This document shows positions 38,990-52,317 of a stretch of DNA of 64,000 nucleotides, in pieces. The translations under genes were made by a program, and so were the position numbers. The stretch is from Nansenia antarctica (taxonomy: Eukaryota; Chordata; Actinopteri; Argentiniformes; Microstomatidae). Location: assembly GCA_963989245.1 (NCBI GenBank), contig OZ022352.1, forward strand, positions 21,588,972 through 21,652,971, given 5' to 3'. Below the pieces are notes generated by a model. It was not told the origin of the DNA and did not search any database. It saw only the letters and a list, made by a program, of their open reading frames with translations. Within the stretch, counting starts at the first letter, position 1, and each line of letters opens with the position of its first letter.

Positions 38990-40528
38990 ATATCCCTGTT
39001 CTGCCCTGTCAGGCTAAATACCACAAATCCTGTGTTTGAAAAAAACATGAATTAATCTGGTTCATTTGAATGGGATAATAAACCCAGAGTAATCTATTGT
39101 TTGTGACTGGGTGGCAGCTTGTCTCCTGCTCTCCAGAAATGTTAGAACCGCATATAAAACTGTTAGTTCTGAGAGTGTAGAATCTTCACACGATTTGGAT
39201 AATAAATGTCCGACTTTAAATGTTTCTTTTACTAAGGTTAGCCAATCCTTTTACTCTCCAAGCACACACGCCTACACATTATGCACAAGGGATTTCAAAA
39301 TGTATGCTTCCAAGGGGCGGAACACTCTACCCTCATATTATTCTGAATCATTTCTTAGAACATGTTTAAAGTACATTATTCAGGTTCTTTAACTCGCACT
39401 ACTCGGAAGCGTTACCGAGGTCCTGCATATTACATTTTCATGTAAGTGTAGCCGCCCATTAGAGAAACGTAAGCCCATTACAGTTCCAATGAAGTTAATT
39501 AGGTATGTTGTCTTCCTTCACTCTGCTGCAATGTGCTCACGAGGCCATTTGTGCAAATTACGTCCAGAAACGTCATTAACATTTCATGCACAGTGGGCAT
39601 CACGTAGCCCTTGCACGCACACTTCACATAAACCGGCCTTGACGCAAGGAGATGGGGGAGGGAAGAAAAAGACCTCTTGGGACCATAGGAAAAGACAAGC
39701 ATCCCTATACATGTGCAGTACTGTAGAAGATTGTCCAATCTTCTGGTTTGATTCTGCGGTAGTGGTCGGCAAACCTTCTCTACATACAGTATACACACCA
39801 TATGGTGCATATGGTGACATTTACAGTGTATACACATTGACACTGATTGCACCCATCTGAGAGACGTTACTGTAGCTAATCTATGGCAGTTTGAAAAGCG
39901 GAAAAATAAACATAAGCTGTTGTAGTCACACCTTGTTGTAGAGATAAGGAATAATTAATCCATACTGACATGGTGTTGTCTGAGGCATGGCTTAGCCTGG
40001 TGATCTCACTGGAGGAAATTCCATTAACGACATCAGAGGTTTCAGTTGAATGTACATACGGTCGGTGCAGTCCTATCATTAGTGAGCATAAGAGACGTGA
40101 ATACAGTTTTAACTTGACAGGCAGGGAAGGGGGTGGGGGGGAGGGGATTGGGGGGGGGGCTCGCTTGTATTTAGCCTGCAAATCCAGGCTACACCTTAAC
40201 TGTCCCTCCTGAGACATCTACTACCCCCCCCCGTACTGTTTCCCCAGTGTCATAATAATATGAAGAAAAAAAAAGAAAGATGACTTTTTTTGCCAACATT
40301 CCCCACACCATTACACCAACTGAATGAATGACAAGGTGTAGTCAGGTGTTCCTAATAAAGTGTTCAGTGAGTGCATATCCCTGCTGTGTGCCCTGTTAGG
40401 CTAAATACCACAAATCCTGTGTTCAGAAAAAAACATGAATTAATCTGGTTCGTTTGAATGGGATAATAAACCCAGAGTAATACACGTATTATTTGCGACT
40501 GGGTGGCAGCTTGTCTCCCGGTCTCCAG
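38990..40528 (+). repeat. Direct duplication of a ~150-bp non-coding block
   Basis: 38990-39136 and 40374-40528 share 'gctaaataccacaaatcctg', 'aaaaaacatgaattaatctg', 'tttgaatgggataataaacc' and 'gactgggtggcagcttgtct' in the same order and orientation with few changes. The copies are 1.38 kb apart. Neither has transposon-like ends that I can see. Confidence 0.88.
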
Positions 40529-41002
40529 TTGTACACTTACAGAGATCTGTGTTAGGAGGACGGAACGAGAGAATACAGTCCTCTGTCTGTTCTTGCCCGA
40601 GCTCCAGCTGTGTCTCATTAACCACTGTCATTATAATCCTCTTAGACAAATCCCATAATTTCGTCCATCAACAAAAACAAGAGCAACAGGGCAAACGTTT
40701 TAGAGCATCCCGATCCTGGGTGTTCCCAAACTGAGAATGAATACGCTTTGAAGAATAATGGTGTTTGTGGGGCACAACATCACATTATGCAAAAACAATC
40801 GGGAGTAATCCTCTCTCTCTCTTTCCTTTTTTTTGTTTGTTTGTTTACACTCATTGACTTCTTCTTGGTCTCTGACTGTATAATCGACTGATCTGATTTG
40901 GACTGTGCAGCGATACTGTCCACTGACAGGACTTTGTGTCTGGGCCTTTGGTCTCTCTGCCTCAGGATTTGAACTGAGAACTACTGTAACCCAGATATAA
41001 AT

Positions 41003-41272
41003 GGTAAATGGACTGCACTTATATAGCGCCTTTATCCAAAGCGCTTTACAACGGCCTCTCATTCACCCATTCACACACACATTCACACACCGATGGCGGC
41101 AAGCTATACCATGCAAGGCGCCGGCCCCCTCACTGGGAGCAATTTCGGGGTTCGGTGTCTTGCCTGAGGACACTTCGACATGTGGCCAGACGGGGCTCGA
41201 ACCGCCGATCTGCCGACCTTGCGATCGTTAGACGGCGGCTCTACCTCCTTGCGCCACAGCCGACCAGATATG
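41003..41272. repeat. Common teleost dispersed repeat ('tatagcgcctttatcc...gggctcgaaccgcc')
   Basis: The block runs from 'atggactgcacttatatagc' through 'caaagcgctttaca', 'attcacacac' and 'gatggcggcaagct' to 'gaggacacttcgacatg' and 'ggctcgaaccgccgatc'. These are landmarks of a very abundant fish repeat. The end segment resembles a tRNA B-box, but I cannot assign its class. Confidence 0.7.
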
Positions 41273-42314
41273 TGTTCATATACAGTACTGTATGACTGCC
41301 TGTTCAGTCTCTACAGTTTCTCCTCCCAGGCCCTACCCTCCCTTCTCACTCTTCCACATCCCAGTGGGAGCTTACAGTATCTCCCTTTCTCTTTTTCCAC
41401 ACTGACAGCTGGTCGGCCACTTCACCAGCACTCCAGCACGGACCTGCACTATGTATAGACCTCCATCATTAGAAAGGCGTATATCAGTGAGTCTTGGTGC
41501 TATGAATATCTCTCAGTCATTCAACCAGACGGATCCATCTGCAATGTGTTTTGCCCCTCCATGCGTTCTACAATTTGAGTCCAATAATGCTGCAATGCGC
41601 AAGCTCTCGAGGGTGCAATGAGATCCGACCTCCTCTGTTGATAAGAAACTCCTTCTCCGACTTGATTCTCCAAATGTCAAACTGCCCCCTGAGACGTATT
41701 GCAAGATACACAGTACTCATGGTGTGTTTTTAATTGTGACATTTATAAGACGTGGGAGAGCTAGCATTCGTGCTCCCCCCCTCTCCGCCGTCGAAGTAAC
41801 TCCGAGGATTTTATTTCTTTCCATAAGCGTGAATCACCCCTCTAATTGTGGACAGGAATCAGAGGATCGATCAGTCAGGTGATATTTTCTCTGAGCTGCA
41901 AATTGGTTTCCAGAGCGGCAGTTTGCAAGGCGGCTATGGGAGTCGTTTGGTGGTGCGTTTCCAGTCCAGTGTTTTGTATTACCGTCTGGGGGTTCTCTGA
42001 CCATAGTGTTTCACAGTTCTCATGTGACGCCTCAGAAGCCCAAATCACCACATTGCAATTACTGACTATTCCTCAGTGCAAGGCTGCCTACAGTGTCTGC
42101 CTTCAACAGGAGAGTTAGGACAAGCCTCGCTGCTTTATACTGTGGCATGTCATCCCGCTCTAAAAAGCAAGATTAAATTGGTTCTGCTCAATTATTTGTT
42201 GTCAGCTAAAAGTAGATGGTTCAGCGGGAGAGAAAAAGTATCAGAATACAGAGCATAACACACATACGCACACACACGCACGCACACGCACACACACACG
42301 CACACACGCACACG

Positions 42315-42345
<31 letters not shown>

Positions 42346-43123
42346 CACAAATAGACATGGACACACACACACACACACACGCACATACACACACACACCC
42401 ACAGACAGACACACACCCATGCTGATTCACATGTCAGTCTGACAAGTCTGTCATTTCTCGCTGAGAAGGATGTGAAGGCGCAGGCTGCATTCGCGACCTT
42501 TGTTGTAACTGTGAGGCGTGTTTCTCCCTTTGAGGAGAGGATGATTAATTCCTGTTATTTACATTACTGCCCCGAAGGCTCCTCTATGGCTCTCACACAT
42601 TTGTCATTTCCTGTTCCGCAAATGGAAAAAATGAAAACGAATGGCAAACCTCCCGAGTCTCATTTACTTAATGTTTCAGTGCCAGTGCCTTTTTAGGTGA
42701 ACATTCGCTCATAATAAAGACCATATCTTATTACTGTAATACAGAACAGCAGCTGGAGCTGGAATGCCGCGATCCTGGAGACGTCTGCTAGCTGTTGCAA
42801 ACAGCAGTGTGATCTGGAGGGCTGTAAGGCGCCCTGTGTTTTACCATTCCCATGTTACTTCATTAAGGCTTTCATTGGATGTGCAGCACAGTCCATAAAC
42901 CTGCAATAACACTTGTGATATACTACTACTCGTCCACATTCCCTTTGAATGCTTTCCATTTCCGACCCTTAGTGAGAAGATGGACATCCCCAGATGTCTT
43001 CCTAAATAGCCCGACTAACGACCTGTTATGAAACGACACAGGACCCTGAAATGTTCCGACCTGTTCCCATCTCAGCCCTCTCTCTCGTCCTGCTGTTAAA
43101 TCTTTATTCTCTCACCTTCTTAG

Positions 43124-43179
<56 letters not shown>

Positions 43180-43186
43180 GGAACAG

Positions 43187-43218
<32 letters not shown>

Positions 43219-44579
43219 ACAGACAGAGTGAAAGACACAGAAGCGTCCTGAGAGCACTTCAGCTTCACAGGAATGCCAGAGCTAATCCTTTGAGCGTTGC
43301 TGCACCGTCTGCATCCTAAATACTAAGTACCCCTGTCTTCAAATTCTGTCACCCTCCCCAGCCGTGACTGTCTCTCTCTTTCCCTCTTTAACGCCCTCCT
43401 TCTCTCTCATCCGCCCCCCTCCCTCCAACAGCCCTGCAGATGAGCAGATAAGTGATAAGTGAAGAACTATCAGGGCTTCGCTTCATGGCAGTCATCCACA
43501 ACATACACTACTACTGTATCAATAGGTAATCATACTTAGCTTAATGTTGAAAGGGGATTAAAGGGAATTTGCATACCACGGTCATTATTCCACCCATTTA
43601 AGATTAATTATAAGTCCCTTATCAGAAATAATTCCATCTGACAATAGGCCATAACTGAATTACAGTCATTTCTGGTAACAGAAACAAACACTAGCACTTT
43701 CCGTTTGTATTAAACAACTGCTTTGTTTTCCAAAGACAGGAGCCAGAATCCCTTCCCCCTGGGGTAGCATTACTGCAGCTGGGCTATAGCTATCATCATA
43801 ACTTAACGTCCCAGTAATGGAGTGGCCTTATAACGAGGGTGACCTGTTTGGTTCGGAGACGGTTTGACTGCAGTAATTACACATACAAGGTCTTTGAATG
43901 GGTATGATTAGCTTCAAATAAGCACAGGGGCTCACAGCAGCAGGTGATTAGGCCGACTATAACGAACAACGATTCATCTACCACAGAGAGCAGCGTGGCC
44001 ACTGTGCTCTGTAAAAGAGGATATACCGTATATTAAATTATAAGTAGGTCTATGAACTCTCTATGTGGTATGAATACTCATTGGTATCTACACTTAATCG
44101 ACATCTTGAGTACAATATGATGAATGAGTGTGCTTTATCCTCTTGAGGTGTATGTGTGTATGTGTGTATGTATGTAGCCCTATGTAGCCTGTATGGCTCT
44201 GAACCAGTCTGAACAACAGCAGGCTATAAGGCATGGCTGGATCACAGAGGCACGATGTTCTATATTTCTGGAGTTTAATTTGGTCTCACATTAATGTGTT
44301 TATTTCCGTCTCTTGTTTTGTTTAATCACACACTTGTGTTGTCCACGTAGGCCCATACCTTCACTCAAAGCCTGAGTATGAGCACTTGGGAAACGTTACC
44401 CCTTTGGAGATAACACAGATCACAATCAAAAAATAGCACTTTAATGTGGCACTTATATTTATAGCTGGGAAGCATTTAGGATTATTTTCAGCATCAAAAC
44501 TAATTGTGGAATGGGTCATTTTCATATTGCCCTGCGTACGTTATGGGACAGTGACGCAGGTTTTCTTCTTTTGGCACTA

Positions 44580-44829
44580 CGTGAGCTTAGAATGATAAGG
44601 TTCTATCTCCGTTTAGGGCAGTTCAGAGATATCGAGCGTCAAAGTTTTTACATTCCATTATGTTTTATGAGAGGTAACCTTTGTATTTTATTAATTACTA
44701 ACTCAAAAATGTCAACATTTTAAAAATAACACCACACAGGCATTAATAAACACCTAATGGATCAGATTATGTAAAAAAACTCAATTTTGACAAAAAATGG
44801 AGATAGAACCTTATAATTCTAACGTCACG
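44580..44829 (+). mobile_element. MITE family A, copy 1 (250 bp, 35-bp TIRs, 4-bp TSD)
   Basis: The ends begin CGTGAGCTTAGAATGATAAG and, on the other strand, CGTGACGTTAGAATTATAAG. The inverted repeats match at 31 of 35 positions. It is flanked by a direct ACTA at 44576-44579 and 44830-44833. There is no coding capacity. An inverted second copy lies at 55341-55589. A 4-bp target duplication fits Sola, Chapaev or Ginger-type transposases; superfamily not assigned. Confidence 0.88.
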
Positions 44830-44833
44830 ACTA

Positions 44834-44962
44834 CACTCCAAAAGATGGATTTTTAAATCAAACAATTACTATTAGGTTAACCAGAACATCTTTATGAAGA
44901 GCTGCTTGATGTATAACAAAACAGTCTGGCAGAGAGAAAGGGAGAGGCAGAGAGAAAGGGAG

Positions 44963-45034
<72 letters not shown>

Positions 45035-45677
45035 GGAGAAAGAAAGCTTCCACATAAGCCATGGGAGATGAATAGGGCTCATCAGAAGAAGAACAAGATA
45101 GCCTGCCTATTAAACAAAGAGGGGAGGTGTAGAGGTCATCGATGCTGCGTTTGGCTCTATCAGATGGCAGTTCAATTAAGCGGGGGATTGACCGTCCATT
45201 GAGAGTTTTGTAATTAATCAAAGTCTCTCTCTTTTAAAGTGAACTCTTTCACATTGAACTCTATCCGCTCATCTCTCCCATGTGTAACGGCCCTTCTCAT
45301 GTGATGTGAGCCCATATCTTAATTACTCTCAGATCACTGATATCCCTCCACATCTCTTGAAAAGACAGAAAATCATTTTACAGCTGAGCAGATAAATTCC
45401 CCAGCTCCCTTTAACAGCACCCCCAGCCAAAGCAGATCTGACACTGTTCTTAATGACAGACAGGCGCCTGAGAAGGGCCATGTAGCGATAATTCATCTGG
45501 TACATCGTAATGAACCTTCGCACCCATAATGAATTTAAAATTGAGACCCTTAAAACAATATTGGAATTGCAAAAAGTGGCCATACTTCATATCTGTTATT
45601 AGCATGACTGACTGCTGCAATTCTCACACCGTCCCTATTATAATAGTTGTTCAGATAATGAGCCGAGAGCATGGTGG

Positions 45678-45728
<51 letters not shown>

Positions 45729-46320
45729 TGTGTGTGTCTGTGTGTACGTGCGTGCGTGTGTGCATATGTGTGTGTCCTACTTTAATGATAGTAGTTCATT
45801 AGAGCGCCTATAATGCCAGAACCCAATTTGATCACATACTATGATATAAAGCTCAGGATTAAAAAAAATTTAATACCCCCTTACAAGAAGACATTTAACC
45901 AACCTGATGTTTGAGGTTCAGCAGTTTGAGGCAAAGATGTTCACCTAAAGCCTAAAGAAGCAGGAGTGTAAACGCTTCCACCACTTTTCTGAGTATCAAG
46001 TTTCCCCCATAAGCTGGTGTGACTCCACTGAGCCTTCAAATGTCTCCCCAAGGAAATATTCAGCCCCTATTAAGATTATCAGCGCGACCCATTGTCAAAA
46101 AGTGTTTTGTTTTGGAAAACAAGGGTGGAATAGCGAGTATAGTACACATTAAAATTACCATACAGTACCTGCTGTATAAACACATAAAAATAACACACAA
46201 AAGAAATGAGAAACTGCTCATGGAAAGGTGGAGTTGGAGAGCATTGTTTCCTGAAACACTGTAATCCTCGATCGTCAATTCTGTATTCAGAGTCTCGACT
46301 CTCCTATACACTTTGACTTG
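44834..46320. other. Intergenic DNA
   Basis: It holds (GA)n at 44934-45028, (TG)n at 45682-45740 and, between them, about 600 bp (45040-45640) of unrepeated AT-rich sequence with several TAAT motifs that looks like candidate non-coding regulatory DNA. No gene was recognised. Confidence 0.5.
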
Positions 46321-46329
46321 ATTTGCTTG

Positions 46330-47960
46330 ACAAATATTATGATGGAAGACACACAGTGTCCTGCATAAGTAATGGGACAGTGAAGCATTTGGTCTCCTTT
46401 TGGCTCTACACTCCAAAAACGATTTACTGTGAGGCAATTACAATGAGGTTAGTAGAGATTCTCAGCTTTTATGTTATGGTATTTGTGTACATATTGATTT
46501 CAACATATTGTTTATGCACAGTACCTGTTTTTTAGTACCCATAAGTGGTAACAGATAACAGATTTATGAAATGATGCATATTTAGTATTTGGTTGACAAT
46601 GCTTTGCAAGCAATAACTGCCTGAAGTCTGCAACCCATTGACCCACCAGACGCTGGGTATCTTCTCTGGTTACGTTCTGCCAGGTCTGTACTTCTACAGC
46701 CATCTTCCACCTGTTGTTTGTTTTGAGGATGTTTTGCCGTAAATCTCCTCTTCAACCAATGAAACACATGTTCAATAGGATTTTAATCCGGAGATCGGCC
46801 AGTCAACATCTTTCCACTTTTTGGGCCTGAAAACCTCCCTAGTTGTTATGACAGTCTGTTTTGGGGTCATTGTCCTGCTGCATGATGAAACGTTGTCCAA
46901 TAAGTTTGGAGGTAATTGCTTGTTCTTGGGCTGACAAGTACACTTCAGAATTCGTTCTGCTCCTGCTGTCAGCAGTTCTGTCAACGATTAAGACAAATGG
47001 GCCAATTCCAGTGGAAGACATACCATACATACCCAAGCCATAACACCCCCTTTACTTCATCATTTCACAGAGGAGATGTAGATGTTGTAGATGTTGGGCA
47101 ATTAATTTTTTTCTCCACACTTTACTCTGCCATGACTCTGATACATGGAAAATACACCTTTGTCCAGACTTCTCTTAATCATGGTGAGCATTCTTTGGTC
47201 ATCCAAATTAGAAGTCTTCTTTCATCTACCAGGCTGTTTGCCATTTCTGAGCTCACCAATGCGTTGTTTCCTTTTGAATGAATGGTCTTTATTGTCATTT
47301 ATACAGTACAGGTACCAAACAACAACATTTGGGAGGGGGGGGGCTCTGGTGCTAGGAAAAAAAAACTAAAAACAAGAAGGGAAAAGAGCTGGTTTACATA
47401 AATAAAGGCTATGTACACTATCCACTATACTATACTATACAAATAAAACACTGTGCTGTACTCTATGCTATGCTATACCTATTCTAACATTTCCTATTCT
47501 CTGAACCTTATGTACCCGAGGGTTGTCATATTGCACATAGTGTTATTGCACATTCATTTAAAGTGTCGCAGTTTGCAGGTTTGAAATGTACACAGTTGTG
47601 AGACAGTTGTGAGACAGTTGTGAGACAGTTGTTTTAATGATGTTTCAAACCGTTGACTTTGGTTTAAGGTTTTGGCTAAGTATCTGATGTTTTTCTGATA
47701 TTTTACCCTCATAATGGCTCCGCTGACTTTCATTGACAGCTCAGGTCTCTTTGGTCCTCATGCTCACAGACACCAATAGCAGACTCCAAAGGCAAACGCA
47801 AAGCCGAGAATAAATACTAGACATTGAGAGCTCTCTTTTGACTGCACAAAATATATTATGGAGCACATCTAACAAACCAGAAACACCTATCAAGTGTCCC
47901 ATTACCTTTGGGTATCCTGAAATAGGGGGACTATGCATACGAAGTGTTGTAATGTCTGAA
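46330..47960 (-). pseudogene. Degenerate Tc1/mariner-family transposon with a LINE tail inside
   Basis: On the reverse strand, broken frames read (46840-47040) FIMQQDNDPK, the Tc1 catalytic-aspartate motif; WKDVDWPISGLKSY (derived from WPSQSPDLNPIE); and LKRRFTAKHPQNK followed by ITACKALSTKY. The left end carries 'gtaatgggacagtgaag' (46367), whose reverse complement recurs at 52022-52042. 'gtgtcccattacctttgggta' lies at 47895. The coding part has many stops and frameshifts. A LINE 3' end (47277-47640) is inserted in it. The outer limits are approximate. Confidence 0.7.
47277..47640 (-). mobile_element. LINE 3' UTR fragment (same family as the insert at 53152)
   Basis: It starts with (GAAT)n then 'ggtctttattgtcat', 'acagtacaggtaccaaacaa' and 'gctggtttacataaataaag', as at 53152-53345, but carries no coding part. 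A 12-bp tandem repeat (gttgtgagacag, about three copies) ends it near 47597-47630. Confidence 0.75.
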
Positions 47961-50900
47961 TGGTGAAACCATTATGCACACACATAACATCAACTATAAG
48001 CTGAGAAAGCTCTACTTTAAGGGTAAAAAGAACAGGAGGAAGTGTACAGCAATAGAATATCAATTGAGACACATTTTCACCCTACCCCCACTGTTTGGTA
48101 TGGTGGTGAAGACTGACATGCTGTACATTTCATCGGATTTCACAGAAAGAAGTGATGGTCCAGTGACCCCTGAATCACTTATGGGGATATTACAGTAGTA
48201 TATTGTGTGACTGATACAGTATGTGATGGGATTCCCGATGAAGGCGCCTGTGGTCTAGTCCCTTCTCCCAGGACCTCATTACCCACCACCACTACAACAT
48301 CACAATGACACCCCGAACACCTCATAATACACATCGGATCCTTATTACACTTCCCAAATGTAGGCATAATGGGTGAAGTACTGCTCATGGCTTATCTCAA
48401 CATCCCTCATGAGAACTGAGCAGAGGGAAAGAAGAAAAAGGAGGAGGAGGTGTGAGGAAGAGAGAGAGAGAGAGGGGGGAGGGAGAGCGAGAGAGAGAGA
48501 GAGAGAGAGGGGGGGGGGCGATGAGGGAGGGTGGGAGTGAGAGATGAGAGAGAGATGAGAGAAAGGGAGAGAGGGAGGGAAGAGAGGAGAAAGGAGGGGC
48601 TGTGTACCAGCCAGTGCTCATGATGATATTTCTCCCAGAACAAACAAGCTGAGCTTCACAGAGAAGGAAAACATTGATCTGGTCAGTTCGAATCATAATA
48701 CATCCAGTTTTCCAAGTTTTCTATCTGCAGCATTCAATCAGGACGCTGTTTATATGGTTTGTGGTGACAAATCGATTTGTTATTTTCCTCTCTCTCCCTC
48801 CTCCTCCTCTGATCGATGGGAGAGTTGATGGGGTGGTGTGTGTGTGTGCGTGTGTGTGTTTTGTTGAGCGTGTGTGTGTGTGTGTGTCGAGTGTGTGTGT
48901 GTGTGTGCCACTTCCAGTGCCATCTGGCCTCAGAGCACAGGGGCCACATGGTGGGAAAGCAAATGTCACTGCCCAGCCCGGGCTGAGCCAAACCCCAAGA
49001 AATGACATCACATGTAGCCCCCCCCACCACACCATAGTATCAACCTGACCCCAACCAAGCAAACAGCTGTGTTACCCAGCTCTGTTTCCTTAAAGAGAGC
49101 TGGAGGATTAACCAAGAGGATGAGATAGGGGACAGTTACAAAGGACTCTCCTCACAGATGGCCAAGACTTGAGGATGTTTGTGAACTATTCCCCCCAGTA
49201 AGGAAATCCAAAGGGCAATGAAATGTAGACCGAGAAATTTGTTTATATATTCATCTGAAGGGAATTGTATTTTCGGTTAGTGACATTTAAGTGTCAATCA
49301 ACCTAAAGGGTAAAGTGATTTACCGAACATAATCGTAACTGGAAACATACTTTCAAGAGCATACGGTGTGTGTCCAGACAATAAAGTATATTGGATCCCG
49401 CCCCCCCCCAAAAAAAATCACCGTAGTTGCATTGTGTTTGGGGAATTTTCCTATGAATTATGAATCTCAAATGATTGGGTCCAATGAACACATCTCTCTA
49501 TGGATCCTGGTTCATCCCTCCTCCTGTGATCCACAGCACAACTGTGACTAATCTGTCTTTTCATAGTCATTACTTAGACTCTCAGAGAAGCAGCTTAGAT
49601 ACAGAGATTTGGAAACCTGCCATTAGCTACTGAGGTTTTACATCTCTTTTTTTTTTTTTATTTTTTTTTTTTTAAAGCTCCACTTCAATTTGTGCGGCGC
49701 AGTGGTTGCACAGATGGTGCAGACCTGTTAGAAACCTTGTGTTCAGATGTTTAGACAGCATCTGTTCAGTCCCTAGTGTGATAGAGAGATGACGAGGCAA
49801 GAGGCTAAACAACGATGTCCTTGCAAAGTTAGTACTGTTTCAGTGGTGGCTGTGAGAATAACATAGCTATATTTTGGCTTAGTTTTTTATTTTTATGAAC
49901 TGCCTCTTCTGTCGGTTCAGGTTTCCTTCCTTAAACCCTGTTGTTAGAGGAACTCAGAGGAGTGTGTTTCATTTTGGTTTCACGGTCATCTATCACATTT
50001 GTATATGAGGATTTATGAAACTGACTGAACTTTAAGTACAAGAGATACCTGCACTGTTGTTTATGAATGCACCCCATCCCCCCCCGCCTCCCTCACCAAT
50101 TGACAGGAACCACTTTCCGTATCAGAGGAGCGGCAGTTGTTAAATTAAGGATTAGCCAAGCACTAGTGACAGAGGGAAATCTAGCCACAGTGTCCTCGAG
50201 CACAAACATCCTCTTCCTACACGACATTAACAATCCCCCTCCTTCCCTCTCCCTCATGCCACACACACTAACAGTTACAGTAAACACACACACACACGCA
50301 AATGTACACACATACACAGACACACACACACACACACAAACATGCACACAGACACACACACACGTATTCCCAGATGCACATATTATGTGCGCACACACAC
50401 ACACACACTGCCAAATACAATAAGGGAAGCAGAGGACCAGTTCTATATTACACATCCGCAGGGGGTCAATAACTCATTAGAGCTGAGGCGAGAGGGTTGG
50501 GGGGGTGTTAGGTGGAGGGAGAGGCATCGGTGGGACTTACCTGGAGAGATCAGCATGTCATTGTACCCAGAGGTCAGAGGGACACAGCTTCATTAGTAGC
50601 ATGTCATAAAGCATGTGGTGGGCTGCACTTCCAGGTCACCACCGCCTCAGCTTCTGTCCTCTGTGTCTGTGCCACACGTGTCCACGAGTACTGTATGTCC
50701 TTCATTCTCATTTGACATTGAGGTACAGAGGCAGGAAATGCTAAAATTGTGTCCATTAATTCTGCCCCATTTGTTTTTCATGGTTAACATCCTATATTTC
50801 ATGACAGCCAGTTTATAGTTCATCATTTAGTCACTGTTAGATAGGATTGTGCATGGCTTTACATAATAAAGTGTAAACATTTTTAATGAATGACTTCAAA

Positions 50901-51177
50901 TGTCACTATAACAACCTCACAGGACCTACTGCATAGTATTTGCCATCTTGTTGACCTGAATGAAATGGAGATGGCCCTCCACCTCTCTGTCAACAAGAAG
51001 TGGCATGTCTCCAATGAAGGAGACTCATCTGTTTAATCATCTCAATCATTGAGCTGGATTGGACTAAATATAGATTAGAAACACACACGCACACACACAC
51101 ACTCACACAATAGACTGAAACAGACCACAGCAATCTACTCCACTGAGCAGACTGCCATGCATGTCTCTAATTCAATC

Positions 51178-51249
<72 letters not shown>

Positions 51250-52317
51250 CGTGCATGCGTGCGTGCGTGTGTGTGTGCGCGTGCGTGTGTGTGTGCGTGT
51301 GTGTGTGTGTGTGTGTGCGCGTGTGTGCATGTGCGTGTGCGCGTGCGAGTCCATGTGTGTGTGCGCGCATGCGTGTGTGTGTGCGCGTGCGTGTGTGTGC
51401 GTGTGCGTGTGCGCGTGTGAGTCCATGTGTGCGCCTGGGTGTGTCTGGAAAGAGATTCTAGGAAAATAAGCTCCCCTCGTATCTGTAGGTCACTGAGGGT
51501 AGTACAGTACATCTGCTCTGGCCCCTGTGAACACACACACACACACACACACAAGTTGTGTCTGTGTATTATAACACCGCGGCAGAACTGGAGACCATAA
51601 GAACCAGCTCACAGGCTTTATCCCCATTACACAACTAAATCCCAGAGGTTTGGGGGCCAGCTTCCATGATCCAAATTCTAAATGTTAGCAGTCACTGACA
51701 GAGCCTGATCAGAGTACGGTGTCATTTTTTTAGAGGTTGGTGCTTGAAAATCTTACTGTTACACTTCAGCCTTTGTGCCTCTCCTATTGGATTGCTGTAG
51801 GCTTTCATTCAGCTTGGCAACTTGAGCTAAAGGAATTGTTCACCCAAATTACAAAAACAAATAAAGTGCACTGCGTGTCAAAGTCAAAGGACACTGGGAT
51901 AGGGGACGATGCATACATAGTGTTTGAATTTCTAAATGGTGAAACCAATACGTACACAAATACCATCAAATAACAGTTGGGAATCTCTTCTAGTAATCCC
52001 ATAGCAAAAATATTTTTTTCTTCACTGTCCCATTACTTACATTATTACTTATTATGTATTTGGTTCCTTGCCCTGAAAGACAAGGTCAGACTTCAATCCA
52101 TCCTTTGGTTCTGTTTATCTGGGAAATGTAACTGTTACAATTGTTATCTAAAACAAAATAATTACCCCAAAAAAGTCATTACAAAGTAATGTATGTACAT
52201 TGAGAATGAGAATTTTAGATGATTTAGGCATTCAAACATTTAAAACATGCTAATTAAGGATCCATTGAAAATGTGAACAATTTGTGGTTAGTTACAGTGC
52301 CCAGATAAACATTTACA
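47961..52317. other. Intergenic DNA with microsatellites
   Basis: It holds GA-rich DNA at 48455-48600, (TG)n at about 48836-48905, a (T)n run at 49650-49672, (CA)n at 50283-50410 and 51085-51108, and a long (TG)n/(TGCG)n array at 51180-51440. 51830-52045 resembles parts of the Tc1-like element at 46330-47960 ('atgcatac...tgaaaccaat' and 'cactgtcccattactta') and is probably a non-autonomous relative. No gene was recognised. Confidence 0.55.

Larger units (their letters stand above)
38966..44575. other. Intergenic DNA between flnc and kcnd2, middle part
   Basis: It holds two copies of a ~150-bp block (38990 and 40374, separate entry), a common fish repeat at 41003-41270, (CA)n with GC variants at 42255-42420, and (GA)n then (CA)n at 43122-43215. 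Long non-repetitive AT-rich stretches such as 42430-42960 could be conserved regulatory DNA. No gene was recognised. Confidence 0.5.

Noticed and set aside
41190..41240. tRNA gene at the B-box-like 'ggctcgaacc'
   Set aside because: There is no matching cloverleaf or A-box at the right distance, and the motif is part of a common dispersed fish repeat.
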